Positions 1 to 10,530 of a stretch of DNA of 64,000 nucleotides are shown here, piece after piece. Both the position numbers and the translations under genes were made by a program. The stretch is from assembly GCA_963556695.1 (NCBI GenBank), contig CAUWAG010000004.1:3162001-3226000 (forward strand). Direction: 5' to 3'. Every line of letters begins with the position of its first letter. Positions within the stretch are counted from its first letter, which is position 1. The notes below the pieces were generated by a model. That model was not told where the DNA came from. It ran no database searches and saw nothing but the letters and a program-made list of their open reading frames with translations. Origin of the DNA: Anthostomella pinea (lineage: Eukaryota > Ascomycota > Sordariomycetes > Xylariales > Xylariaceae).

Positions 1-854
1 TCGTCGGTGTAAGCGGAAGAGCTGCACATCCTTTGCCGCCAACCGCCAACCTCGTCACACGACATGGCGACAAGAACTTTCCGACCAACATCCGTAACAG
101 CGGAATATATCTTAACGATCCTCAACAGGGCGGAAAGCTGCTCAATGAACAGGGCAGCGGCGGGTTCCAAGACGCCCTTACCTTCATCGAAACAGCCATA
201 TCGAACAGTGGGCCGGATGTGAGCATGACGATATACAAGAAATACTTTAACGAATTCGACCACCACCGCGTCATGCGTGTTCTGGAGCGTATTAGTGACG
301 CGCACTACGGAACGTGTGGCAAAACAGCTCAGCTGTTTTGCCACAAGGGAAGCATGGAAATGAGCAACATCCAAGCCAGTGCCAGCAGGTTGCGACAAGC
401 GCTCGCTCAATTAGAAGCACGAGATGCGGACAGGCCGAATTTGATATTTGGTGAACGCGCATGGGAGTACCAAATCACTGGCGAGTTGGACGACGGCATT
501 TGCGAACGGCTGGATGCAGCTGGGCTGCAAGACCGAACGCACCGCTTCCTGGCAACCATCATACTACACGCGTACTTGTAAGTATTCCCACCGCCACGAG
601 GGAACCCGGTACTGTCCGGGCTATCATCGTTAGACCTAAGCTGACTCGTTCGATTTCCCCTTCCCAGCCATTGGAACAAGCTGTTTCACGGCATTATGCA
701 TGAGATGATGGATTTGGCGGTTTCTTACAAAGCGACGAGAGCACTGAACAAGGAGAAGGCGGTTTATAATGCGGAAAGCTACGCATGCTTCTTGAAGGAA
801 CTGTACCTGACCTTGAGATGTGGGAAGGAGGAGGGATGGGATCTGGGCGATTGA
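1..854 (+). CDS. M35 / lysine-specific metalloendopeptidase-like protein, 5' partial, degenerate zinc motif
   Basis: The reading frame is already open at base 1, so the start lies outside the window. Proposed exons are <1..577 and 668..854; the intron has a GTAAGT donor and CCCAG acceptor. The spliced C-terminal part resembles the fungal deuterolysin/lysine-specific peptidase fold: a zinc-helix position, then a D-x-A segment, an R-A-L triplet and the family-typical ending YNAESYACF. The zinc motif reads HAYFH across the splice junction instead of HExxH, so the catalytic glutamate is replaced by alanine while both histidines remain. If the homology holds, the protein could bind metal but should not hydrolyse peptides. 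No secretion signal can be judged because the N-terminus is missing. A perfect inverted repeat lies in the coding sequence at 315-345. Family assignment is by pattern recognition only. Confidence 0.6.
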
Positions 855-1245
855 AGGTTGCCATGTCGACGAAGCGGCGTTAGTCAGAGGAAACTGCACA
901 CCAGCTTCGTTGATCCCATGTTCTCATCGCATCCTTCTCCACGGTACACACTCAGTCGTCACTGATGTCAATGCTGTATTCACCACATGTGACATAACCT
1001 CGTAGTGAGGCGGAGAGTGCATAGAAAAAGCAACCCAGCCAAGGGTAGCTGCATGAGCCCCTTGGCTCCTGACACATCCCAGGACCTGCATATCTCAGTC
1101 GGCAAAACTTCACAACGTGTATCTCGGACCTCCAGGATGAATCTCGCGACACACAAGCACCCTCTAACGGACACATCCTCACATACATATCTCCATACCT
1201 AAGCCTAAGTTACCCGAGAAGATCACAGTCGCACAGCCATCTATC
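855..1245. other. intergenic gap, no gene seen
   Basis: This is the spacer between the peptidase-like gene and the rhomboid gene. I see only short shadow frames, and no tRNA or convincing repeat. Confidence 0.5.
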
Positions 1246-2034
1246 ATGGACCGCGTCCCCGACCCGCACACGTCCTTCCGGCACTTCTTCACCTGGGGCC
1301 TCGTCGGCGCCAACGCCCTCGTCTTCCTCAGCTGGCAGGACCTGTCCCTCCTCTCCTAAGAAGCCGCAGCAGCACCACCGCGCCCGCGAGGCCCGCGTAG
1401 CAACATCCACACCCTCGACAGCATCTACCACGCGCAACCAACGCGCGACAGCAACAGCAACAACAAGAGGTCTAGATTCTCCCTACTGCGCCGACAGAAG
1501 TTCATCAAGGAGAACTTCCTCCTCTCCCAGCGTAACCTGCGCCAGGGCCGCTGGTGGACCGCCCTCACCTCAGCCATCAGCCATCGGGACCCGGTCCACC
1601 TACTGACCAACATGGCCGCGCTGACCACGTACGCCCGCCTCGCGCTGCAGCACTGCGGTCTCTCACCTTACGCCGTAATCATGCTTACACTCGGCTCCGC
1701 GGCCGCCGGGTCTGTGGCCACGCTCACGGACTGGAAGCGCAAGGGCTTTGGCGCGGGGCACAGTCTTCAGGAGGGTGGAGGGAGGTACTCGCGCGTCGAG
1801 GTCGCGGCGCACGGCGCGAGCGTCATGATCTGCGGGATGGGCGTGGCCGTCACGGCGCTGCGGCCTTGGACCCGCGTCGTGCTGGTGCCGCTGCCGGTTG
1901 TGCTGCCGTTGTGGGTGGTCACGACGGGGCTGCTGATGTGGGATTATGCGAATGTGGAGAGTGCTACTTCGTGCGTGGGACACGCTTGTCACCTCGGCGG
2001 TGCTGCTTTTGGGGTCTTGTTTTTGGGGTGCTGA
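1246..2034 (+). pseudogene. rhomboid-family (S54) intramembrane protease interrupted by one in-frame TAA
   Basis: ATG 1246 opens a frame reading MDRVPDPHTSFRHFF, typical of short fungal rhomboids, and continues in the same frame to the TGA at 2032-2034. A single TAA at 1357-1359 breaks it after 37 codons. The frame is otherwise open for 262 residues. Downstream it carries the rhomboid landmarks: RNLRQGRWWT before helix 1, HLLTNM (H-x-x-x-N), the serine loop HGASVMICGMG (GAS, with the usual following Gly replaced by Val), and the histidine helix GHACHLGG. Several hydrophobic helices lie between them. No GTRNGY donor lies just upstream of the TAA, so an intron removing it is not evident. Candidate explanations are a nonsense mutation (CAA to TAA is a C-to-T change), sequencing error, or use of a later start with loss of the first helix. 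Methionine 1612 would give a 140-residue remnant. Confidence 0.7.
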
Positions 2035-4420
2035 GGTTGGGTGGGCTGGTGGGATGTGATATGATGTAATGTTGGATTTGGAGAGGTAACTATGGGATGT
2101 CTATGTCTAGGTATGAAAAGGGGCAGGGTGCATGTCACCAGGGGGTCCAATGGATGGCCAGATAATGTCTGCATTTTATTCGTGAGCTGGCGAACCTTCT
2201 GGTTCGTGTTTGCTATGCGGCACTGTCATACGTGATGGCTCATATCAGACGATTTTTTGCCGCCTGCCCGAGGTCAGATGCTTGTGGCTTGTGATTTGTG
2301 TTGCTCTATCTGAACTTTCCTCGGATCTGCGCGCGTCTTGCTGAAGTTCTTAGCCAGTGGTACATACCTCCCAGTCGAACTTGTTGCGGGCGGGGCATCA
2401 TCACTCCGACCCTCTCCCATCTCTCTGCCTCCAGGGAAATCGCCCAAAATATTGGCTGGTCATCTATGACAAATCAAAGTATATAGGGGTATCCAAGGCC
2501 AGTGGCAATAGCCAGGTACCGGAATAAGTATGACCATGCCTAAATATACCAACGACCATGGTGAGCGCCTGGGTTCTTGCATGTCCCAGTACATGACACG
2601 ATGACAATGACCTGTACTACCCCTATATTTCCCAGGCCAGCTCACTACTATATGAGAGCCGCATGTAACTTAGATGATAGGACACCGACTTCCCATCCAC
2701 CAACCCACCAACCCAGCACCACCCAACAAGGACGAAGAGATCGACAGCCAGGGAAGAACCGGCATGCAAACCACAGGCTGATGGGACAGCAGTACCGGCA
2801 TGCACCAGCCAAGCGCGAGCGCCTAACCCGACGTCCTCGTCCTCGTCCTGTCGTCCACCAACACCACATCTGGTGCCTGATGCCGGGGTTTGGACTGGGG
2901 AATCATTGGTCCCTGGGTCTTGGTTCTTGGGGTTTGGTGATTCGTGATGGGTGAAGGGTGAGGGGTGAGGTAGGGATGACAGGCGGGCGAGAGGGCAAAC
3001 ATCCTCAAGGTAGGTACTTATGATTTGACAGGGGGGACGGCGATGGAGACTGTGGGACGGTGATGCCCCTCGAAATTCATATGTCTACCGGCATGCGTGA
3101 TACATGATGTGGCTGGGAGGGGTGTGCCGCCCATCGCTCCATGAAGAGAGGATTGTCCTCCTATACGTCCTGGGAAGCTGGGGGCCAACCCCTCCTCGGC
3201 ACATGTACCTACTACTCGGTCCACTGTGACCTGTCATATCGGCTAGATCCATCCTCTCGTCGTCTATCCACAGGGGCTGTGGCCGACAGGATGAGCCAGG
3301 TCTGTCTACATATCGTACCTACGCAGCACGGTCCCTGTCCCAGGGGCCTGGAGTATGTATGTGCGTATGCCTGTCGATCGGGCGTGTAAGACCCCTTGGT
3401 TGGACGTAAGACCCTCAGTGAATGGAGGCGCAAGGGCGCTGATACGTATGAGCTGCAGAGATTTCCTAGGCTGTTGTTGCTCTGTTTATAACCGCCTGTC
3501 CGATTAATCATGTTTGCAAGGCGTTTCATTCGCTGCTAACTACCTATACTCTCTGGACTACGAGGTCGGCTATTGCCTTGTCCTATGATCAGAGAAGGTT
3601 TGCTCGGTCGAGGAAAGGGTGCGTTCTCCGTGTTTGCCCCATTTGACTTGCTGAGTCGGTGGGAGAGGCTGGGAGTCAGGGGGTACCGTAGCTGTGGAAC
3701 GTGATAAGGTAGGTGATCTGTTCACGCAAGCCGTATCGTTGGTGTATTGCGCAATGGGTTACGTGATGTTCAGAGATATTCGGCGGCAGTTGACAAACTG
3801 ATGTTGCACTTTCTATGGGCCAAAGGCTTGCCGCCACCGGAAGATTGAAGCTATCTGGCGAACCTGGCTAGAAGCGCCTCCGGGAGAGGCTCAGGGGTTG
3901 GCTATGAGGATCCGAGGCTAAGAGGAAGAAAACGAATGGGACGACGTGAGGTGCTCCATGGCCACGAAGGATTCAAGTGTAAGCGGTCCATACTGCCAAC
4001 TTGCCAGATGTGGCAGTGCAGTCTGATGATTGTAAGAGTTCTCAATATCGCAATGCCCACTAACGGGCTACCAAAGGAGTAATAATCGCGCGGCGCGCGT
4101 ACCAAAACATGCAATCCATCCAATATCCCAAATCAGACATGTTAGCTTTAATAACTCAAGCTTTCCCGATCCCAGGTATCATTTCCATCATTCCGTCGCA
4201 ACAGAAGGATGTACATGAAGTAGTAGTAAACGATTGTAATCCGCCAGGGAAGAACCGACCTTCCCTGGACCAACCCGAACGCCTTGCTAAACGCCACAAT
4301 ATCTTCCACCCTCTACCTGCGGATTTGTCTCGTTCCAAAATTCAGGTCATCACCGGACACACCGTACTCCTTCTACTCTCACTCATAACCCAGATCACGG
4401 TGGGGATTTCACCCGCCCCT
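2035..4420. other. intergenic gap, no gene seen
   Basis: Only short overlapping frames without coding character occur here. It contains scattered TACCTA/GGTAC-type words that also recur in other spacers of this window. No tRNA-like B box or long repeat was found. Confidence 0.5.
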
Positions 4421-5578
4421 TTACCAAAGAGCATCACTATCAACCATGTTCCTCTGCGGAGGAGGTTGCGCGTAACTCGACTTGCGGGGTGAGTAACGCG
4501 GCGATTGACCGGACACAGACGACTTGAGGCTCATCCGGTTGTTGTAAGTTGGACTGGGGCGAGCGGACGGCGGCAGCTGGGCCGGGGACGGTCGAAGCGG
4601 TCGAGGGGGCGTCTGAGACAACCTGCGGCTTGACGTCTGCAGCCAGGACTGACCGAAAGCGCGGGCTGGGAAGAAGCCCAGTAGAAGCAGGGTGGCGATA
4701 AGAACCATGACTCCGTCGAGCACCAGGAAGAGGACCTCATCTTGGGCGATTGAGCTATCGAAACCCTCGGCGATTTCGACGACTCGGTATGCCGTGCGAA
4801 CCACCAGCAGGATGGTCGCGAGTGAGAAGGCTATACGTGTTGGCCACTAGTTAACATGTGGAACCTGTGAGCTGATCATAGGGTCGACGTACCAACAAGA
4901 AACATCTTGAATAGACGGCTATTGTATACCGAAGCGTACTTGGGATCAAGGCCGTGTCGCCGTGTGCGCAGAGCAATTGCGAAAAAGATTGCATGGAAGA
5001 CGAAGATACCGAGGGCAGCCAGCTGAATTGCCAGACCTGCGACAAGTACCTGGATACCGATATTGATCTTCGCGCATGTCAGTCATGAGATCTGAAGGGC
5101 ATCGTGATGCGTAACATACCAAGTCCGAATTATCTTGGATACCAGAGACGATCGATCCAACCAAATCCAGCACAAGGGACACCGTAGTCAAAGCGTAGAA
5201 GAGGAACGGATGCCAGAAGGGACGCCAGGAGCGGAACTCTTCACCGTATACCGCAACAATGCGTGGCATCATGAGAAACATTGCGCCGCAGATGCATGTT
5301 GGGCCGGTAGTGGTTCCGAGAAGATAGACGATGAAGGGGCCTCTGCCGTTGGGGCTGCCGTGTAACAAGACCCGGCCGATGTAGCCCACAACCTCCAGCG
5401 CGAGCCCCGTGGTCACGGTAGTCGCGAAGATAGAGCTCTTATATCGGATCCCCAAGATGAACGCGATGGGGATGAGAATCGCGAAAAGGACCAGCAGAGC
5501 GGCATTTCCGCCGAGGGAGGGCGTGTTGGCAAGGAAGACGCGTGAGCAGTCGCCCGTACAATGTGCAGAACTCCCCAT
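4421..5578 (-). CDS. RTA1-like (lipid-translocating exporter family) seven-helix membrane protein
   Basis: Proposed exons on the minus strand are 5578..5120, 5067..4893 and 4830..4421, with donors GTATGT and GTACGT and phases 0 and 1, giving 347 residues. The protein is a polytopic membrane protein of the fungal RTA1/Rta3/Rsb1 family. It has a short extracellular N-terminus with two cysteines, then helices starting at ALLVLFAILIPIAFILG. The family-like stretch EVVGYIGRVLLH and the GAMFLMMPRIVAVYG region follow. The last helix is followed by a long Pro/Ser/Arg-rich cytosolic tail of about 85 residues. Known members are linked to lipid-asymmetry sensing, sphingoid-base transport or resistance to toxic lipids and azoles; the substrate of this one cannot be read from sequence. 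It stands alone, with long spacers on both sides. Confidence 0.87.
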
Positions 5579-7905
5579 GGTGTCTGATGATCATCTCTCG
5601 CATGAACCGAGTCAAATTGATAGATTACAAGACCAGGCGGGTAGAACGAATAGACAAACCCGAAAAAGGCGTCAGGTTTCGTTCTGTATATGTACTACAG
5701 CGAGCAGAAGCATCTGGCCCGACAGCTTGGGAAGGAAAACCCAGAGGCGCTTGGATGATGAGGAGAAGATATCGGGCGAGTAAGAAGGGAACCGGTCCGA
5801 CATCAGTTACTCAGAGCTACCCGGCATCGTCCCAGGCGAGGATGAATGGACAAGAGTCTGCCTGCCGGGTGATCCCCTGTACAGTAGGACGGCATGTTGG
5901 CAGTCTGCGTACAGTACTAGCCTGAGATTGAGTAACGATCAACAAGGCACCCTGACCACACAACTCGTCGTCGTTGACCATCGTACCGGCAGAGTGTGGA
6001 CACTGCAAGCAGGCCAGCTTGTTTCCGGCCCCGCGTACGTGGTGAACTCCACAAAGAGTGGTCAGGCTGGGCGAGTCCGTCCACAGTCTTTGCACAAGGC
6101 TCACGAACAAAAACCCTCACCGTTTACCCTATTACGCCGGAAGACCTCCAGTAGGAACGGCTGAAAGGGGCAAAGCAGGCTGGGGGCCGTCCCGGCGCCT
6201 TGGGTCAAGCGATATACCCTGTCAACGGAGGCCAATCAGACGTAGACGTGGACAACAAACGGCGGCTAGGTCATGACATGTATGGACGACGGTTTGGACC
6301 TTGCAACCGGCCGCATGAACGCGGCAGGAGCGGAGGAAGATTGTCCAAAACTCCAGGCCAAGAGAATGATATCCAGTTGGCCCAATTGAAGAATTGCCGT
6401 CGTCCAGTTCAAGGAAATCGATGAATACTGCGCCGTCGGGTCGCCTTGGGTTTGAAGAGAGATCTTTTGTTATCGAGATGGAGATCTTGAGACCCTTGGT
6501 GGCGGTGTCAACTACCAAAAGTCGTAACGTGGGACAAGCAAACCGTGAAAGATGCTGAAGACGGAGCCACTTGGCCACCTACCTGCCTAACTACCTACCG
6601 CATCTAGCCACCCACACGATGAAGGCCAGATCAGCCGTGACTGGCGCGAGATGACAGGAAGAATAGACATAGCATTCTCCACAAGTAGATGGCAACCCTG
6701 GTCGAGGGTAGCACTGCTAGCGGTGAGTCTGGTATGTTGCTGGTATGTTGGTTCTTCCATTATCTGCGGGAGTTCAAGGTCGACCAACAACCTGCTCCCT
6801 GCTGACATTAGTCCCCTGCAGATGCGAGAACCGCGCGTCTCCGAGTTATGGTACTGATAGAGTGGAGGCGGGAAGGGTCTCATTGCCAGAGATTAGCGCG
6901 TCTTGACCGCTAAGTTGGCTGATATAGACGTGAAGACCGATGCATTGGGTGTCGTATGCCACCCAACACAGGATGCCCGGCGTTCAGGCCTGAGGGCGAT
7001 GGGAGTTGAGAGAAGGAGAGCATTGAAGCCGACTGGGGAGATGCGAGGCGGGGTGGAGCCCACGACGTGGAGGGCGGGCCGCGAGAAGTGATCGGGCAGA
7101 ATCAGATGCAGCCTTTGACAAAATGGGACTAGCACACGTGACTAATGCCCGGGAGAGATGACGGAAATTTGCCCCGCGGAAGCTCGGGCCACTGCTAGAT
7201 TAGATTCCATTGTGATGGACGACTCCACTGCATGTGATTAGCAACTGCTGTAGGCTTCAAGCTTCAGACAGGAGGTGGCGGCAGCCTTGCCTCCTTCCCG
7301 CAGGTGATGGTGTGAACGACGACGGGAAAGTCAACCTTGCCTGGCAGCCTGGGTTCCCCACCGAGCTTTCTTTATTGGCTTCATACATCAGATACGGGAG
7401 ACTGGTATGCATGTGCCTCACAGGTGCACATGTGGCCAGCAGGTCGAAAGCAACATGTGATCAAAAGATGTAATGCAGAAGGATTTCCATACGCTTCAAT
7501 AACACGCCTATTGAATAGGTGGTCTGTGGTCATGGATAGGTGGCTTGCACCGCCCTGAGCCTGTGACCTTTAAATGTTGATTGGAGGAAATGCACCCGAA
7601 CGTCTCGACAACGCTAGCGCAAGACGAGCTCTAGCGGATGACGTCGAGCATTAGCGGCTTCAACGTCACCAAAAAAAAGGTTCAACCTGCATCAAGCGCT
7701 CTGGCGCTTCGGCGCTTCAGCGCTTCGTCAGTCACCAGTTCAACAGTAAACACTATTAGACAAAGTTCAACGACTCACCCTGTTGGGCCAACACAACCGC
7801 GCCGGCATACCTAACTCATACCGACGTTGTAATTGGCTGGCCTGTAGAGAGCACTTCTCAGGAACTTGTCAGGTTGTCCGGTTGTCAGGCTGTTCCGTGC
7901 CGGCA
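5579..7905. other. intergenic gap, no gene seen
   Basis: This is the divergent spacer between the RTA1-like gene and the lipase gene. No frame shows domain-like composition. A short run near 7695-7730 repeats GCGCTTC words, a minor local repeat. It presumably contains both promoters. Confidence 0.5.
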
Positions 7906-9037
7906 ATGAGCCTCTACCGATGCGCGTCGACGTGTCGTCTGAGGCTCCACGCTGGTCTTACCCGCTTAGCTGACCAGTCCTCCTGCTCCTCTGCAGCATG
8001 CTCAATACCACCGAGGCTCGGCTATGTACGACGGCCATACTCGAGCCAACATGAAGGCGATCCCAGGTTGGAGGATCTGGATACTGAGATCCATGACAAG
8101 TATGCTCTTATCAGGGAACATTATGGTACGAACACACCACCCTGTCCCCAAGGTCATACTCCAGCCTGGACTGACATCTGAGTAGCTACCCCTAAACACC
8201 CAATCGTCCTAGCCCACGGCTTGTTGGGCTTTGCAGAGCTCAGCCTGGCTGGCAGTTGGCTGCCACCTATACACTATTGGCGCGGCATCACCGAAGCCCT
8301 CAGGGCGAATGGCATCGAGGTCATCACCGCAACTGTGCCCCCGTCTGGTAGTATCGAGCAGCGGGCCGCGAAGCTTGGCGAGTATATTGCCGAGGTTGCC
8401 CAGGGAAAGGACGTCAACATCATTGCTCACTCTATGGGCGGGCTCGACGCGCGATACATGATCTCCCAGCTCCAGCCCAATAATGTCAAAGTGTGTTCTC
8501 TGACTACGGTGGCATCGCCGCACTGGGGGAGCGCGTTTGCCGACTTTCTGCTCGATGAGATTGGCCCCGAGCGCCTGCCCCATTTTTACAAATTCATCGA
8601 AGGTGTCGGCATGGATACAGGTGCCTTCCAGCAGCTGACCCAAAAATACATGACCAACACGTTCAACGCGAAGACGCCAGATGACCCTTCCGTCCGCTAC
8701 TTTTCATATGGAGCGAGGATGGACGTCCCACCCCTCTTTAGCCCCTTTCGTCTGTCACACAGGATCATGACCCAGAACGAAGGACCGAACGACGGGCTTG
8801 TCAGTGTAGCAAGTTCGAAGTGGGGAAACTATAAAGGCACCCTGGTTGGCGTAAGCCATCTCGACTTGATAAACTGGACGAACCGTTTTAGATTCACAAT
8901 GCGGAAGTTGATGGGCCAAGGACCGACGTAAGGATTGTGCGACATACTGTGTGGTGCATCTGCTAATCGAGTACAGCTTCAACGCCATCGCATTCTATCT
9001 TGATATCGCTGATATGCTGGCCAAGGAAGATCTTTAG
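7906..9037 (+). CDS. TGL2: mitochondrial-type triacylglycerol lipase (alpha/beta hydrolase, TGL2-like)
   Basis: Proposed exons are 7906..8125, 8186..8927 and 8977..9037, giving 340 residues. All junctions keep frame (phases 1 and 2). The arginine- and serine-rich N-terminus (MSLYRCASTCRLRLHAG) looks like a mitochondrial presequence. The mature part starts ATPKHPIVLAHGLLGF, with the HG oxyanion motif, followed by the nucleophile elbow IIAHSMGGLDARY (AHSMG). A later acidic stretch EGPNDGLVSV and the histidine in LVGVSHLDLINW complete a plausible Ser-Asp-His triad. The last exon encodes NAIAFYLDIADMLAKEDL, a conserved tail in fungal members. The expected role is hydrolysis of acylglycerols or related esters in or near mitochondria. 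The start is chosen as the first ATG giving a presequence in frame. Confidence 0.88.
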
Positions 9038-9336
9038 TGCGAAGATCTTAGTTTAAGTGTGTTCATAACCTTTGGTAGCTTCCTCGCCTAGCTGCCTTTG
9101 GCGTTGTGGCGCTTGAGAATGTTATGTTCTCAGACCAAGGTTCGCGTCGCGACCTTGTTGGGAGGTAGTAAGTCGCCAAACAAAACACCGTGGGGTTCCT
9201 TGAGTTTCAATAAATACTCTGTGCGTTGTCAATTATCCATAGTTGTCTTTGTCTTTCCATTGCCGTCGTACCCTCTGCCTGCACGACTTCAGTTGCTCGC
9301 CCCTGACGCTGCCAGTCCTCAGCAGTAGCCGCTCAC

Positions 9337-10530
9337 ATGTCTCCTCTATCCAAAGAAGGGGGACCACCATGCATACCCCACGACGTTTCCTCGGTCGAGA
9401 AGAATGCCGAAGGACCGGGAGATGGACAACTCGAAAGCACATTCACACCCTTCCCACGGCTTCCTCCAGAACTTCGCCGGCAAATATGGGAATACAGCCT
9501 GTCAAACTTGACACCAATGCTCCGAGTCCGCATCTCTGGCGGTCGCATGTCTCAGTGGCCTATTCTCCAAGTACCGGAACCCCCGGAGCTTGGGTTTACC
9601 TACAGTGGTATTCCTGCCATCCGAACGCTACCGCCCTCTGAGGATTCTCCGGCGGAACTGCAAGTCTGTCATGCCAGCAGAGAGATTGCGCTCCAGAATT
9701 TGACGGTGATGGGACCAGCCGATCTCATCTCACGCAACGACATTGTTGAACCCATCTTTGGTCATGTGCTAGCACCCAAGCTATTTACGGTGGCAAAAGA
9801 ACATCCGAGAGGGCGCGAACAGTACATCAAGGGCTTTATTACCCGGGTTCAGCGACTGTCGAGTCGCATAATGCTTCCCGCATGGCTAGCGCGACTTGTG
9901 CTTTTCCACACAACGAGCGAACAGACGCTTCTACTCGACCTCGGCAGCAATCGGATGTGTGTGTGCTACGACATCAATTATTTCAAGCAAAGGATATGCT
10001 TCGAAAGTGGCGAACACATACCTCATCGACGAAGATATGTTGTGCTGCGCCTCTCCGACATTGAGAAATGGGTCTTCGGCTGCAAGATAGTCATTGGACA
10101 GGTGCCGGAATGCTTGAGATGGTACCATGCAGACGTGGGCCAGCTATATCAGTGGGAAGAAAAATGCAGATCTGGAACCTTGTATACTCGGTATATTCGC
10201 CTGCCGCCTTCCGAAATCTTGTATTACTACATCCACCACCTGCACGAATTACTCGGCTATAATGGTGTCTCCTGCGATGTATGTACCAGAAGGTCCAAAA
10301 CCGTCGCGTCCGTCCTACTGCAGACCTTCGTCGCGATCATGGATGGCGGTAGGTGCCCGGAATGTGGCCTACGAGTCCTTGCGGAAATCAAACAGAGACA
10401 TCCCGACTTGTCTCTCAACGATCTGGATATTCTCTTGTTGACACCGAAACCTGCCTTCGAGCACGCACCCTCGCCGCCTGTCAAGATTCTAAACCTGTCG
10501 CGGGGACCCGAGCAGATAAGAACAATTTAG
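9337..10530 (+). CDS. 2EXR-domain protein (F-box-like fungal family)
   Basis: A single uninterrupted frame of 397 residues. Around residues 32-50 it carries the 2EXR signature FTPFPRLPPELRRQIWEYSL, followed by the usual beta-rich segment and an LQVCHASREIALQN motif, which matches the family's conserved C-x-x-S/R-x-E/A block. A CDVC...CPECG pair of Cys-x2-Cys motifs near the C-terminus could bind a metal. 2EXR proteins are expanded in ascomycetes and have no settled biochemical role; the N-terminal motif is distantly F-box-like. It lies about 300 bp after the lipase gene in the same direction, with no sign of co-regulation. A second, unrelated-length 2EXR gene occurs at 34786. Confidence 0.85.
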   Translation: MSPLSKEGGPPCIPHDVSSVEKNAEGPGDGQLESTFTPFPRLPPELRRQIWEYSLSNLTPMLRVRISGGRMSQWPILQVPEPPELGFTYSGIPAIRTLPPSEDSPAELQVCHASREIALQNLTVMGPADLISRNDIVEPIFGHVLAPKLFTVAKEHPRGREQYIKGFITRVQRLSSRIMLPAWLARLVLFHTTSEQTLLLDLGSNRMCVCYDINYFKQRICFESGEHIPHRRRYVVLRLSDIEKWVFGCKIVIGQVPECLRWYHADVGQLYQWEEKCRSGTLYTRYIRLPPSEILYYYIHHLHELLGYNGVSCDVCTRRSKTVASVLLQTFVAIMDGGRCPECGLRVLAEIKQRHPDLSLNDLDILLLTPKPAFEHAPSPPVKILNLSRGPEQIRTI

